DNA of 64,000 nt from Carnobacteriaceae bacterium zg-C25 (GTDB lineage: Bacteria > Bacillota > Bacilli > Lactobacillales > Aerococcaceae): positions 744,001-808,000 of the forward strand of contig CP072828.1 in the NCBI GenBank assembly GCA_017945845.1, written 5' to 3'. Both the position numbers and the translations under genes were made by a program. Shown piece by piece: positions 52,994 to 64,000 of this stretch. Under the pieces are notes generated by a model that was given only the letters and a program-made list of their open reading frames with translations, ran no database searches and was not told where the DNA came from. The first letter of the stretch is position 1. Each line of letters starts with the position of its first letter.

Positions 52994-53758
52994 TTATTTT
53001 TTATCGCCAAACTTAGCAATCATAACGTCAGCTAACGTCGGGCATAACGCTGCAAATCGTGCTCCAATTTCCATCCAAGTCGGTAAATTTATTTCACGTT
53101 TTTTTCTTTGCACACCTTTTAAAATAGCATGTGCAACATCGTCAGCAGTCAACATCATTTTCGCTACGCTTTCACCATACTCACCTGTTTGATCAGCAAT
53201 ATCAAAAAAGCCTGTATCGATTGGTCCGGGATTGACACACATCACGTGTACCCCCTGTTTTTTAGCTTCAATTCGTAATCCGTTTGCATAGCCTCTTAAA
53301 GCAAATTTTGTCGACGAATACAAACTCGATTTAGGCGTCACTAATTTACTTGCTTGAGAAGCAACAAAAATAATATGCCCACTTTTACGTTTATAAAACT
53401 GCGGTAATAACTTTGTCGTCAATTGTAACGGCGCATTCACATTCACTTTAAAAATGTGTTCAATATCTTCTGCACTAAATTCTTCAGCGTACTTAAAGTT
53501 ACCATATCCGGCATTGTGAATCATAATGTCAACATCATTTTCGACAAATGCGACTACTTTTTCATAGCTTGCTTCATCGGATAAATCAGCCACACAGTAC
53601 GCTATTTTTTGACATGTATGCTGATACATTTTCACTAATTTTTCTAACTTTTGTTCATTTCGAGCGACTAATAATAACTCATTTTCTTTTGTGGCAAACG
53701 TTTTAACTAGCGCTTCACCTAATCCACCACTAGCTCCTGTGATTAATACTCTACTCAT
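52994..53758 (-). CDS. short-chain dehydrogenase/reductase
   Basis: A 254-aa SDR. Cofactor site TGASGGLGEALV and catalytic YSSTK with upstream Ser (ASKLVTPKSSLYSSTK region). It is a classical NAD(P)-dependent oxidoreductase of the DltE/YqjQ-like kind; the substrate is unknown. The ATG at 53758 is 8 bases inside the rnz end, with GGAGG 9 bases upstream. Co-translated with rnz. Confidence 0.88.
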   Translation of the reverse strand: MSRVLITGASGGLGEALVKTFATKENELLLVARNEQKLEKLVKMYQHTCQKIAYCVADLSDEASYEKVVAFVENDVDIMIHNAGYGNFKYAEEFSAEDIEHIFKVNVNAPLQLTTKLLPQFYKRKSGHIIFVASQASKLVTPKSSLYSSTKFALRGYANGLRIEAKKQGVHVMCVNPGPIDTGFFDIADQTGEYGESVAKMMLTADDVAHAILKGVQRKKREINLPTWMEIGARFAALCPTLADVMIAKFGDKK

Positions 53759-54680
53759 CGTATGGTACCTCCACTTCAAATAAATCATAAACGACTTTCG
53801 TTTGTCGAAATACGCTTTTAGCATCTTTTTGAAGTTGCTTTATAGCATCTGTCATGTAACGCGAACTAATGTGCGTTAAATACAATTGTTTAGCATTGGC
53901 TAAGTGTGCTAATTGCGCGGCCTGTGTACACGTTGCATGAAAATAACTATTCGCCATTTTCTCTTCGCCTTTTCCATAAGTTGCCTCATGAACAATAACA
54001 TCACTATCTTTTGCAAATTCGACATGTTCCTCACGATAGCGCGTATCTCCAAAAATTGTAATTTGACGTCCTTTTTTATTTGGTCCAATAAATGCTTTGC
54101 CATCAAGAACACGACCGTCGGATAACGTGACCGTTTCTCCACGTTTGATTTGCCCATAAATTGGTCCACTAGGTATCCCGTATTCTTTTAACCGGTCAAC
54201 TTGCAATTCTCCCGGTAAATCTTTTTCAATGACACGATAGGCATACGATGGCACTCCATGCTTTAACGTGCGATAAATCACTTTAAACGTCTTATCTTCA
54301 AACGCCACACCACTATCATTCAACTCTATAAATGAGAGCGGATATTTCACATGACTATGCGACAGACGTAACGCACTCATGACATATTCTTTAATACCTT
54401 TAGGTCCGTATATCGTGAGTTCTTCTTCTCCATTTTGAAATGCACGCGAACTCAATAAACCGGGCAATCCAAAAATATGATCACCGTGCATATGCGTAAT
54501 AAAAATTTTCGTAATTTTGCGTGGTCGAATGGTCGTTTCTAAAATTTGGTGCTGTGTCGCTTCGCCACAATCAAACAACCAAACTTCGTTACGTTCATCC
54601 AATAACTTTAAGGCGATTGACGCTACGTTTCGGTTTTTCGATGGTATACCAGCCCCCGTACCTAAAAATTGTAAAAACAT
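53751..54680 (-). CDS. rnz: ribonuclease Z
   Basis: A 309-aa MBL-fold nuclease. Motifs FLGTGAGIPSKNRNVAS, THMHGDHIFGLPGLL (zinc), FGDTRY, and HATCTQAAQLAH. It trims tRNA 3' ends, needed for tRNAs without encoded CCA such as the tRNA-Arg in this window. GGAGGCGAG precedes the ATG. Confidence 0.96.
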   Translation of the reverse strand: MFLQFLGTGAGIPSKNRNVASIALKLLDERNEVWLFDCGEATQHQILETTIRPRKITKIFITHMHGDHIFGLPGLLSSRAFQNGEEELTIYGPKGIKEYVMSALRLSHSHVKYPLSFIELNDSGVAFEDKTFKVIYRTLKHGVPSYAYRVIEKDLPGELQVDRLKEYGIPSGPIYGQIKRGETVTLSDGRVLDGKAFIGPNKKGRQITIFGDTRYREEHVEFAKDSDVIVHEATYGKGEEKMANSYFHATCTQAAQLAHLANAKQLYLTHISSRYMTDAIKQLQKDAKSVFRQTKVVYDLFEVEVPYDE

Positions 54681-54694
54681 CTCTCGCCTCCATA

Positions 54695-56530
54695 TTATTT
54701 TAATTGTTGATAGAAAAATTCTACCAGCGCATCCATACCTTCTGTATTCGGATGCACATCATCTTCTAAAAACCATTCTGAATGGGCGTTGGAATGTTTT
54801 GCCCAATCAATAATTTTTAAATTACTATATGTTTTTGTAAGTTCACTCATCATTTCGTTCATTTCATTTTGCCACGATTTGTTACCGTGAATCGTTACGA
54901 AATAAACGGCTTTTTTATTTTTTAAATGATCTAGAAACGCTATCGCACTAGATTTGGTAAACGGCGAATTGGCACCTAAAAAGATAACCACTTCATCGTA
55001 TAACAAGCCACTGTTTTCTAACGATTTTGCAACATCTAGTCCGTGATAAAATTGACGAGATACTTTTCCGTCAATTTGAGAATTTGGAAAATGCTCTTTT
55101 AACACTGGATAAGTTGACAATGTCACCGAATCTCCGATAAACGTGATTTGACGTGTTACTTTTGCGTTTTCATCAAATTTTGTCGGTGTTGTCGTTGGCT
55201 TTTCAGAAGATCCTGCCCCATTTGATTGAGTGCTTTGAGTTGGTGCCTGATTGGTCTGATTACCTTGTTGTGCCTGTAATTTTTCGTTCGCTTCTAATTG
55301 TTCTTGTAGTTTTGTAACAGATGCATTTTGTCCTACAGGTGCAGTCGCTAAAACGAAGAGCGTAAACAATGGAAACAGACCATATTTGATTAACGCAACA
55401 ATTGAAAACAGCACTTTCTTTTGCTGAATAGACGCCATTACGGAACGATAAAACGGGATAATTTTGCCAGCTTTATAAATTTCGCGTTTTTGGAACAACT
55501 GATAAAACAGCTCTGACACCACAATTAAAGTCATAAAAATTAGCGCAACATTTAACCCATTCGATAAATCTAAAAAAGATTGCATGATGGTCAAAACAGG
55601 AAAATACCATAAATACCACTCAAATGACCGTTTGCCAACATATCGAAACGGCGCGCTTTCTAGTACAGGTAAAATAACTGATGGTGCATTCAATCCAACA
55701 ACCAATAAATATCCAGCAACAACATCAAATAAAACGAAAAAGAAATAGTACGTCATTGGGTGGTCATCTTTAGCAAAAAACGCTAGTAGTAACATTATAA
55801 TTAACGCAACTAACCCACCAAATACTCTTTGAAAATTAGCCTTTTTCGATTTTGCGATTAATTGTTTCAAATCGTCATAAAGAAGTGCGACCCATCCCCC
55901 GATTAAAAAGTCAAAAATACGTGTATCCATTCCATAATACACACGCGTAATGTTATCCATACTAAACAGCAAAACTGACAGTGCAAACGACGCCGCTATC
56001 CCGACTGTTAAGCCAATAAGTACGACAATATTTGAACGAAATACTTTACGCAAAATAAAGTAAACAATCGACCAAATAATGACCATCTGCACTAACGCCG
56101 ATACATACCAAAAATGCGTAAAAATCGACTGCCCAAAATGTCTTTCAAAATAAGATAGTCCTAATCCGATTTGAACAATATTGTTAACAAAAGCTAACGT
56201 TGCACTAAACATCACCGCGATATTTTGCAATAATTTAGGTTGCACAAAAAAGACAACGCACAGCGTAATGACCATTGTATATAACAACGGTTTGAATAGT
56301 GTCACAATTCTTTTAACAACTGTTTTTACAAAAAAACGCGGAAATTGAATAGGGGTATCCATTAATTCACTCATTTTTTGCGTGAGTAAAAATCCGGAAA
56401 TCAGAAAAAATAAATTAACACCTAAAAAACCACCCGGCACATTAGACGGTGTAAGATGATAAAACACAACACCTAATATCGCTAATGCCCGTAAGCCATC
56501 TAAACCTAAAATATATCTCCTTTTTTTCAT
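54695..56530 (-). CDS. oatA: OatA-like peptidoglycan O-acetyltransferase
   Basis: A 611-aa two-domain enzyme. The first 380 residues are an acyltransferase-3 membrane domain (about ten segments; early GLDGLRALAILGVVFYHL). A Thr/Gln/Ser-rich linker follows, then a SGNH hydrolase domain outside the membrane: TFIGDSVTLSTY (Ser), VVIFLGANSP (Asn), EDDVHPN (Asp, His). OatA acetylates MurNAc and gives lysozyme resistance. Acetylation of another wall glycan is possible. It lies between rnz and obgE. Confidence 0.87.
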   Translation of the reverse strand: MKKRRYILGLDGLRALAILGVVFYHLTPSNVPGGFLGVNLFFLISGFLLTQKMSELMDTPIQFPRFFVKTVVKRIVTLFKPLLYTMVITLCVVFFVQPKLLQNIAVMFSATLAFVNNIVQIGLGLSYFERHFGQSIFTHFWYVSALVQMVIIWSIVYFILRKVFRSNIVVLIGLTVGIAASFALSVLLFSMDNITRVYYGMDTRIFDFLIGGWVALLYDDLKQLIAKSKKANFQRVFGGLVALIIMLLLAFFAKDDHPMTYYFFFVLFDVVAGYLLVVGLNAPSVILPVLESAPFRYVGKRSFEWYLWYFPVLTIMQSFLDLSNGLNVALIFMTLIVVSELFYQLFQKREIYKAGKIIPFYRSVMASIQQKKVLFSIVALIKYGLFPLFTLFVLATAPVGQNASVTKLQEQLEANEKLQAQQGNQTNQAPTQSTQSNGAGSSEKPTTTPTKFDENAKVTRQITFIGDSVTLSTYPVLKEHFPNSQIDGKVSRQFYHGLDVAKSLENSGLLYDEVVIFLGANSPFTKSSAIAFLDHLKNKKAVYFVTIHGNKSWQNEMNEMMSELTKTYSNLKIIDWAKHSNAHSEWFLEDDVHPNTEGMDALVEFFYQQLK

Positions 56531-56542
56531 TGAAATCCCCCA

Positions 56543-57901
<1,359 letters not shown>

Positions 57902-57919
57902 TTATCTCCATTACTCATA

Positions 57920-58135
57920 TTAAACTTCTTCTGGGCTTGTTAATGGGTCTAAAACGACTTCACCAGCTGCAATTTCTTCCAAAGCTTTACCAACGTTTTT
58001 GAACGATTCAAACGTTTCAATGGCTGGCTCTGCTTGATGGTGCAAATCATGTGCACGCTTACTTGATAATATCACTAGTGAATATTTTGAATCGATTTTT
58101 TGTAACAACGTATCGATTGAGGGGTATAACATCAT
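57920..58135 (-). CDS. rpoZ: RNA polymerase omega subunit
   Basis: A 71-aa omega with [31 protein letters not shown], a Firmicutes form. It stabilises beta-prime. The ATG overlaps the gmk stop by 4 bases, the classic gmk-rpoZ pair. priA and coaBC, which often follow, are absent. Confidence 0.95.
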   Translation of the reverse strand: MMLYPSIDTLLQKIDSKYSLVILSSKRAHDLHHQAEPAIETFESFKNVGKALEEIAAGEVVLDPLTSPEEV

Positions 58136-58734
58136 AATTTGTTCTCCTTAGTTCTTTGACGATTTATACGTAAATGTTCTGTTTGAATAATAGCTTTAAT
58201 TTTTTGAACGGCACTTTCAACGTTGTCATTAACAACGGCATAATCATAATAGTCCATTAATGTTAATTCTTCTTTAGCGGTTGCAATACGTTTTTGAATA
58301 ACATCTAACGCATCCGTTCCACGACCAACTAATCGACTTTCTAATTCTTGTAAATCAGGTGGAGTTAAAAAGATAAATACACCTTCAGGCATTTTTTCAC
58401 GTACTTGAATAGCACCTTTTACTTCAATTTCTAAAAAGACATCTTTCCCGCGTGATAACATATCTTCTACATAATCTAACGGTGTCCCATAATAATTATT
58501 TACATACTCAGCATACTCTAATAAACGACCACTTTCAATCATTTCTTCAAATTGCTCACGTGTTTTAAAAAAATAATCAATTCCTTCACGCTCACCTTGA
58601 CGTTTACCGCGTGTTGTTGCAGAAATCGAATAGACAAAATCAACATCTTCTTGTTGAAAAATCGCACTCCGTACAGTACCTTTTCCAACACCAGACGGGC
58701 CAGATAGGACGATTAACAATCCTCTTTTAGTCAT
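58132..58734 (-). CDS. gmk: guanylate kinase
   Basis: A 200-aa enzyme. P-loop [16 protein letters not shown]-binding STR-type segment [20 protein letters not shown]. It makes GDP from GMP. ATG at 58734 follows GTGGAG by 8 bases; a GTG 18 bases upstream overlaps that. Confidence 0.97.
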   Translation of the reverse strand: MTKRGLLIVLSGPSGVGKGTVRSAIFQQEDVDFVYSISATTRGKRQGEREGIDYFFKTREQFEEMIESGRLLEYAEYVNNYYGTPLDYVEDMLSRGKDVFLEIEVKGAIQVREKMPEGVFIFLTPPDLQELESRLVGRGTDALDVIQKRIATAKEELTLMDYYDYAVVNDNVESAVQKIKAIIQTEHLRINRQRTKENKL

Positions 58735-58771
58735 TTGATAAACTCCACTCACTTTATTTACTATTCACTAA

Positions 58772-58801
58772 AATATACCACAAAACAAAGCACTTCGTCA
58801 A
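58772..58801 (-). promoter_or_regulatory. gmk-rpoZ promoter
   Basis: -35 TTGACG (58796-58801), 18-bp spacer, extended -10 TGGTATATT (TATATT at 58772-58777). Confidence 0.82.
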
Positions 58802-58960
58802 ATTGATATTACCCCATTTTTAAACAAAATTCGCTATGAAAACATGCCTTAATAAAACCTATTTGCATGACCAAAACTCAATTAATGATTACTTTTTTTA
58901 CAACTACTCTGTCGCACCCTTTTTGTACAAAAAGTGATAGCATCTACGTTTAGAACAATC
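58802..58960. other. intergenic region with a 16-bp palindrome
   Basis: No gene. A perfect palindrome CTTTTTGTACAAAAAG lies at 58919-58934. It is about 120 bases upstream of the gmk -35 and close to the hut terminator. Role unknown. Confidence 0.5.
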
Positions 58961-58991
58961 AAAAAAAGATAGTGAAAAATCACTATCTTTT
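58961..58991 (-). terminator. intrinsic terminator of the hut operon
   Basis: Stem AAAAGATAGTGA / TCACTATCTTTT, 4-nt loop, T7 on the minus strand. Confidence 0.92.
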
Positions 58992-59050
58992 CTTGCAGAA
59001 TACAACAAGTTGGTAAGTATTGTATTCACTTGTCCTATGACAGTTTGGTA

Positions 59051-60589
59051 TTAAAATTGAATATCTAAATCTACCACTGCTTCAACAGCTTTTAATAAAG
59101 AACCATCTTCTAATAATTTAGTTGCGTCATTTAAAACGTCATACATTTCAACATCTGCATCTAATTCAATAAATTGAATTGATTTTCTTACTAAATCATA
59201 AGCAGCTTGTGTTCCTTTACCTAAACCTGTTGTTTCACCTTTCAAGTCTAATGCTTGGCATGCTGCTAAAATTTCAGTCGCTACAATACGACGTGAATTT
59301 TTCACAATTTCTCCAGCTTTACGTGCTGCAGTAGTACCCATGCTGACAAAGTCTTCTTGGTTTTCACATGAAGGAATTGAATCCACACTTGCAGGATGTG
59401 ATAAAATTTTGTTTTCAGATGCAAGTGATGCACATGCATATTGTGTAATCATAAATCCAGAGTTTAAACCAGGATGTTTTACTAAGAATGATGGTAAACC
59501 ACTTAATTGTTTGTTTACTAATCTTTCTACACGGCGTTCAGACACATTACCGATTTCAGAAGTAGCAATACCTAAGAAGTCGAATGGTTGTGCCATTGGT
59601 TCACCGTGGAAGTTACCACCAGAAATAACATGTCCTTGTGGTGTTACGATTGGGTTATCTGTTACAGAGTTGATTTCAATTTCAACTTTTTCTTTTACAT
59701 ATGCGATACTATCTTTACTTGCACCATGAATTTGTGGAATACAACGTAAAGTATATGGATCTTGAACACGTTGTGCAGTTGCAACAGTAGTTAATTGACT
59801 GTCTTCAATTAAACGACGAATGTTACGTGCTGTTGCTAATTGACCACTTTGTGGACGAATTGTGTGTAATTCTTCTTCAAATGGAGATGAAATTCCACGA
59901 TGTACTTCTAATGATAACGCACCTGCAATATCAGATAATTTTAATAACTCAATTGCATCATGTGTTGCTAAAGCACCCACACCTGTTAATACAGTTGTAC
60001 CGTTAATTAAAGCTAAACCTTCTTTTGCATCTAATTGGATAACTGGTACACCAGCTTTTTCCATTGCTTCTTTACCAGGTAATAATTCACCATTGTAGTA
60101 AGCTTTACCTAAACCTAACATTGGTAATACCATGTGTGCTAATGGTGCTAAGTCACCAGATGCTCCAAGAGATCCTTTTTCAGGAATGTGTGGTGTCACA
60201 CGGTTATTTAACATATCTAATAAAGTTTGAATAGTTAATAAACGAATTCCTGAATATCCTTTTAGTAAGGAGTTAATACGAATTAACATAATTGCACGAA
60301 CAACATCTTCAGGGAATGGATCACCATATCCTGTAGAGTGTGTACGAATTAAGTTTTCTTGTAATTGTACTGTATCTTCTTGAGAAATACTTACGTTACA
60401 TAGTGAACCAAATCCTGTGTTAACACCATATACAACGCGCTTGTCACGTACGATGTCATCTACAATTTTACGAGATGCTTCAACATCCGCAATTGCATCT
60501 GGACTAATTTCACAATGTGCATATTCACGTGATACACGCACAACATCCTCTAAAGTTAAGGATTTACCATCTAAAATAACTGTACTCAT
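59051..60589 (-). CDS. hutH: histidine ammonia-lyase
   Basis: A 512-aa enzyme. The cofactor-forming Ala-Ser-Gly is in GSLGASGDLAPLAHM (residues 143-145), and YGVNTGFGSL and GNFHGEP are conserved active-site blocks. It deaminates histidine to urocanate, the first step of breakdown. Here it is last in the operon; the terminator follows, and hutG is not present. AGAGGAGAG precedes the ATG. Confidence 0.97.
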   Translation of the reverse strand: MSTVILDGKSLTLEDVVRVSREYAHCEISPDAIADVEASRKIVDDIVRDKRVVYGVNTGFGSLCNVSISQEDTVQLQENLIRTHSTGYGDPFPEDVVRAIMLIRINSLLKGYSGIRLLTIQTLLDMLNNRVTPHIPEKGSLGASGDLAPLAHMVLPMLGLGKAYYNGELLPGKEAMEKAGVPVIQLDAKEGLALINGTTVLTGVGALATHDAIELLKLSDIAGALSLEVHRGISSPFEEELHTIRPQSGQLATARNIRRLIEDSQLTTVATAQRVQDPYTLRCIPQIHGASKDSIAYVKEKVEIEINSVTDNPIVTPQGHVISGGNFHGEPMAQPFDFLGIATSEIGNVSERRVERLVNKQLSGLPSFLVKHPGLNSGFMITQYACASLASENKILSHPASVDSIPSCENQEDFVSMGTTAARKAGEIVKNSRRIVATEILAACQALDLKGETTGLGKGTQAAYDLVRKSIQFIELDADVEMYDVLNDATKLLEDGSLLKAVEAVVDLDIQF

Positions 60590-60629
60590 AATAACTCTCC
60601 TCTATATTCTATTGATTATCTAAATCTTT

Positions 60630-61928
60630 TTATTTTTTTCGACCGTGTAATAAGAAGTAAACTGTTGTAGCCACTGCAGCCCCTACGATACCGTATACAA
60701 CGTTCATTGTGTTATCAGCAACTAACATGTATAAACTGATGATGATTGCTAATACTGGAATGATTGGACCAAATGGAACGCGGAACGCTACTTTTGTTTC
60801 TGGTTCAGATTTTCTTAATTTCAATACAGCCAATGCTGTTGGAATGTATTGGAAGAAACGGAACACAACACTTAATGTTGCTAATGATTCAAAAGATCCA
60901 GTTAATAATAATGCAACGGCAATAATACCTGAAATTGCAATGGCAACTACTGGCGCACCTTTATCGTTTTGTTTTGCCATTTGTTTTGGTAACAACTCAT
61001 CTTCAGCGATTGCAGCTGCAAAACGAGGTACCATGATTGATTCACCCATACTTAAACCAGTGATTGAAATTAAAGCCCCGATTGATACAATCCATGCACC
61101 AGCAGGTCCAATCATTTTTACAAACGCATCTTGAACAGGTCCGTTTGATGACATGATGTCAGAACCAAGCATAGCAATTGTTCCGGCAATAATTAACATG
61201 TATAAGATAGATACAACTGAAATTGATGCTAAGATCGCTCTAGGAACGTTTTTCTCAGCGTTTTTCATTTCCCCAGCAACGATTGGTAATGTTTCAAAAC
61301 CGATAAATCCGTAGAAAATGTAGATTGCTGTACTTGCCACAGCACCCATGAAATCTTTACCAGGTGTTAATTGAACAAATGGTGTGAAGTTTTGTAGACC
61401 TTGACCTACAAAGAATACTGTACATACTGAGAAACCAATAATTGGAATTAATTTCGCAATAGTCGCTGTAATTGTTAATGTTTTTGATGTTTTGATACCT
61501 GCAACGTTCATTAAAGATAATAATACAATTAAACCAATGCTAAGTGGTACATTCCATCCTTGGAATTGTGGGAACGTTACAATGAAGATTTTTGCAAAAC
61601 CTGCTGCCATTGCTGACCATGCAATTACAGTTACAAGCCATCCTAAAAATCCAACATTAAATCCATAAAAATCACCGAAAGCACGTTTAGTATATTGATA
61701 TGCCCCACCGTTTTTGTTGACATAACCAGCCATTTCGGCAAAACATAGAGCCAACATAATTGTTAAAACTGCCGTACCAAACATAACAGCAAGTGATGAT
61801 GGTCCTAATCCAGCGTAAATCTTTTGTGGTAATAAAAAGATACCTGAACCAATAACCGCATTAATACCGTACAAGACCGCGGCACCAAAGCCGAACTTGT
61901 TTTTATCATGATCCACTTCATGACTCAT
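60630..61928 (-). CDS. APC-family amino acid permease, probably for histidine
   Basis: A 432-aa permease with twelve membrane segments. The APC signature GINAVIGSGIFLLP opens segment 1, and EMAGYVNKNGGAYQY follows. Its place between hutD and hutH suggests histidine import (a HutT-like role); the sequence does not prove the substrate. Start ATG at 61928 lies 7 bases after AGAAGGG. A TTG at 61958 would overlap hutD. Confidence 0.88.
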   Translation of the reverse strand: MSHEVDHDKNKFGFGAAVLYGINAVIGSGIFLLPQKIYAGLGPSSLAVMFGTAVLTIMLALCFAEMAGYVNKNGGAYQYTKRAFGDFYGFNVGFLGWLVTVIAWSAMAAGFAKIFIVTFPQFQGWNVPLSIGLIVLLSLMNVAGIKTSKTLTITATIAKLIPIIGFSVCTVFFVGQGLQNFTPFVQLTPGKDFMGAVASTAIYIFYGFIGFETLPIVAGEMKNAEKNVPRAILASISVVSILYMLIIAGTIAMLGSDIMSSNGPVQDAFVKMIGPAGAWIVSIGALISITGLSMGESIMVPRFAAAIAEDELLPKQMAKQNDKGAPVVAIAISGIIAVALLLTGSFESLATLSVVFRFFQYIPTALAVLKLRKSEPETKVAFRVPFGPIIPVLAIIISLYMLVADNTMNVVYGIVGAAVATTVYFLLHGRKK

Positions 61929-61947
61929 AAAAATACCCTTCTTTCTT

Positions 61948-62496
61948 TTAAAATTCAACCACTATTATCGGATGTGGTTGCCATAAATTAATATAGCCGT
62001 TTGTTGTTTCATGTGTAATGTATACACATGTGCCTTTCGCAAAGTTGTAATCGCTATCATTTATAGTGACTTTACAGTCATCAGACACATATAAAAAATA
62101 GGTTTTATGTGCATCCAATGTTTGTTGGGTAGTGATAACGTTACAATTCACTGAAAAATTGCGTTTATAAATCACATTAAAATCAGTACATTGTCCAAAA
62201 CTTTTTGTGATGTCGTCCCCTGAAAAAGCATGTAGTTGTAACGGCTTTAACAAAGTTTTCTTTTCATCGTTATGTTGAATCAATATATCATTATTTAATG
62301 TACAAATAATTCGATCATATCCTGGTAGTTTAGAAAAATTGGATTCTTCTATTTCAATCGTTGCTGATGAAATACGAATGTCAAATTTTCCAATTTCATA
62401 CCCTACATTTGCAGGGGAAAGAAACATTTGCGTTGTCTTTCCACCTGACCATGTAGATGTAATGAACTCATCTTTATTTAAAACATGAATTGTCAT
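61948..62496 (-). CDS. hutD: HutD-family protein
   Basis: A 182-aa cupin-like beta protein. The HutD family signature is seen near residue 13 (TSTWSGGKTTQMFLSP) and GYDRIICTLNND. HutD occurs in hut operons and is thought to bind a pathway intermediate and tune breakdown. It overlaps the fhs stop by one base (TAATG). Confidence 0.88.
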   Translation of the reverse strand: MTIHVLNKDEFITSTWSGGKTTQMFLSPANVGYEIGKFDIRISSATIEIEESNFSKLPGYDRIICTLNNDILIQHNDEKKTLLKPLQLHAFSGDDITKSFGQCTDFNVIYKRNFSVNCNVITTQQTLDAHKTYFLYVSDDCKVTINDSDYNFAKGTCVYITHETTNGYINLWQPHPIIVVEF

Positions 62497-64000
62497 TAGA
62501 ACAATCCTGAAATGTTACCATGTTCATCAACGTCAATTCTTTCTGACGCAGGTGATTTTGGTAAACCTGGCATTGTCATAATATCACCTGTTAATACAAC
62601 AATAAATCCAGCACCAGCAGAAACTTTTACATCTTTAATTGTAATTTTAAAGCCAGTTGGCGCTCCAATTTTTGTAGCATCATCTGAGAATGAATATTGT
62701 GTTTTTGCCATACAAATTGGATATGTACCGAATCCTAGTTTTTCTAATTGTTCAATTTCACGTTTCGCTTTTGGTGATAAAACAACACCTTCACCGCGAT
62801 AAACTTTTTGAACAACTTTTGTAATTTTTTCTACAATGCTATCAGATTCATCGTAAACAAATTGGAAATTGTTGTCTTTTTCTGCTAACTCTACAACTTT
62901 TCTTGCTAAATCAGCACCACCTTTTCCACCTGCACCCCAAACATCTGATAGAACAACTTCAACGTTACGTTCTTTACAACTTGCATATACTGCATCTAAT
63001 TCTGCTTGTGTGTCTGTTGGGAATTTGTTGATAGCAACAACAACTGGTAAACCATAAACATCTTGAATATTTGATAAGTGACGTTCTAAGTTAGGTAAAC
63101 CTTTAATAACGGCTTCAACATTTTCAGCACCTAAATCTTTTTTCGCTACACCACCATGCATTTTTAATGCACGTACAGTCGCAACAAGAACTACTGCACT
63201 TGGTTTTAAATTACCTAAACGGCATTTAATGTCGATGAATTTTTCAGCACCTAAGTCAGCACCGAAACCACCTTCTGTAACAACATAGTCTGCATATTTC
63301 AACGCTAATTTTGTTGCTAGAACACTGTTACATCCATGTGCAATATTGGCAAATGGTCCACCATGAATTAATGCTGGTGTGTGTTCTAATGTTTGTACAA
63401 TATTTGGATGAATAGCATCTTTTAATAGGGCTGTTAAAGCACCTTCTGCTTTTAAATCTCCAGCTGTAACTGGTGTTCCGTCATATGAATAACCAACAAT
63501 AATTTTACGTAATTTATTTTTTAAATCTACAATACTATTAGATAAACATAATACCGCCATAATTTCTGATGCAACAGTAATGTCGTATCCATCTTCACGT
63601 GGAACACCATTCACTTTACCTTGCAATCCATTAACGATATGTCTTAATTGACGGTCATTCATGTCAACAACACGTTTCCAAGTAATACGACGTGTATCAA
63701 TACCTAATTCATTACCATGGTGAATATGGTTATCAATTAACGCTGCTAATAAATTGTTTGCTGCACCAATCGCATGGAAGTCTCCAGTAAAGTGTAAGTT
63801 AATGTCTTCCATTGGAACAACTTGGGCGTATCCACCACCAGCAGCACCACCTTTAACACCAAATACAGGTCCAAGAGATGGTTCGCGTAAAGCGATCATT
63901 GCTTTTTTACCAATGTGTGATAATCCGTCTGCCAAACCAACAGAAGTTGTTGTTTTTCCTTCCCCAGCAGGTGTTGGTGTTATCGCTGTAACAAGAATTA
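62496..64000 (-). CDS. fhs: formate-tetrahydrofolate ligase, 5' end outside the window
   Basis: About 500 codons to the window edge without a start. The P-loop region [19 protein letters not shown] (63940-64000) and [22 protein letters not shown] are clear. About 55 N-terminal residues should lie beyond. It joins formate to tetrahydrofolate with ATP, or in reverse makes ATP from 10-formyl-THF. As part of a hut operon it suits the FtcD route, which moves the formimino group to folate. Confidence 0.97.
   Translation of the reverse strand, partial: ILVTAITPTPAGEGKTTTSVGLADGLSHIGKKAMIALREPSLGPVFGVKGGAAGGGYAQVVPMEDINLHFTGDFHAIGAANNLLAALIDNHIHHGNELGIDTRRITWKRVVDMNDRQLRHIVNGLQGKVNGVPREDGYDITVASEIMAVLCLSNSIVDLKNKLRKIIVGYSYDGTPVTAGDLKAEGALTALLKDAIHPNIVQTLEHTPALIHGGPFANIAHGCNSVLATKLALKYADYVVTEGGFGADLGAEKFIDIKCRLGNLKPSAVVLVATVRALKMHGGVAKKDLGAENVEAVIKGLPNLERHLSNIQDVYGLPVVVAINKFPTDTQAELDAVYASCKERNVEVVLSDVWGAGGKGGADLARKVVELAEKDNNFQFVYDESDSIVEKITKVVQKVYRGEGVVLSPKAKREIEQLEKLGFGTYPICMAKTQYSFSDDATKIGAPTGFKITIKDVKVSAGAGFIVVLTGDIMTMPGLPKSPASERIDVDEHGNISGLF

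Overview
The window comes from a low-GC Gram-positive bacterium of the order Lactobacillales. Evidence is strong AAGGAGG-type ribosome binding sites, AT-rich codon use, SpoIIIJ-type lipoprotein YidC, HslUV, CoiA/ComFA competence genes, EcsAB-CcrZ-TrmB order, PepV/PepQ/PepF peptidases and a streptococcal/enterococcal-type hut operon with formate-tetrahydrofolate ligase. A Carnobacteriaceae or Enterococcaceae-like source is likely, but I cannot name the genus from sequence alone.

Layout. 1-6.2 kb: trigger factor, a mutarotase-like enzyme, the xerC-hslV-hslU operon and yidC. 6.2-11.2 kb: a type III restriction-modification cassette (mod-res) bordered by palindromic and multi-stem DNA, inserted next to the comFA-comFC competence operon (11.2-13 kb). 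13.1-14.8 kb: an M50-type membrane metalloprotease gene facing two small membrane protein genes; function unknown. 15.2-24.7 kb: a flavin-based extracellular electron transfer (EET) locus: ecfT-ecfA2-ecfA1, eetA, dmkA, fmnB, pplA, dmkB, ndh2 and eetB. 24.9-25.7 kb: remnants of an integrated element (3' end of a tyrosine integrase) beside a tRNA-Arg(CCG). 25.7-47.9 kb: mostly housekeeping genes on the minus strand (pepV, ppaC, coiA, hom-thrB, pepQ, a zur-like regulator with nfo, a two-enzyme autolysin, pepF-rluD-lspA, cdd, trmB, ccrZ, ecsAB, secE, rpmG). 47.97-52.1 kb: two near-identical IS30-family elements on either side of rplK-rplA, each with its own 13-bp target duplication. 52.2-58.8 kb: plsC, an SDR gene, rnz, an OatA-like O-acyltransferase, obgE, rpoZ, gmk. 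59-64 kb: the distal part of a histidine utilisation operon (fhs-hutD-permease-hutH), with fhs running off the window.

How the genes work together. In the EET locus, DmkB and DmkA should make a demethylmenaquinone pool, Ndh2 reduces it with NADH, and EetA/EetB are thought to pass electrons outward to the flavin on lipoprotein PplA, which FmnB flavinylates. The ECF energy-coupling genes could power the flavin transport this needs, but no substrate-binding S component for flavin is in the window. The pplA promoter carries a cre-like sequence, suggesting carbon catabolite control. In the hut operon, HutH and its presumed upstream partners lead histidine to glutamate plus a formyl/formimino-tetrahydrofolate unit, and Fhs couples that one-carbon unit to ATP.

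Most worth a second look: a single-domain PplA with a Met-rich KMES tandem repeat; a 110-nt cloverleaf-like intergenic element at 6291-6400; the M50 protease/small membrane protein cassette with operator-like dyads; a competence ComFC that lacks its phosphoribosyltransferase motif; the two IS30 copies around rplKA together with the absence of nusG beside secE; and a 267-bp amplification in the autolysin gene.
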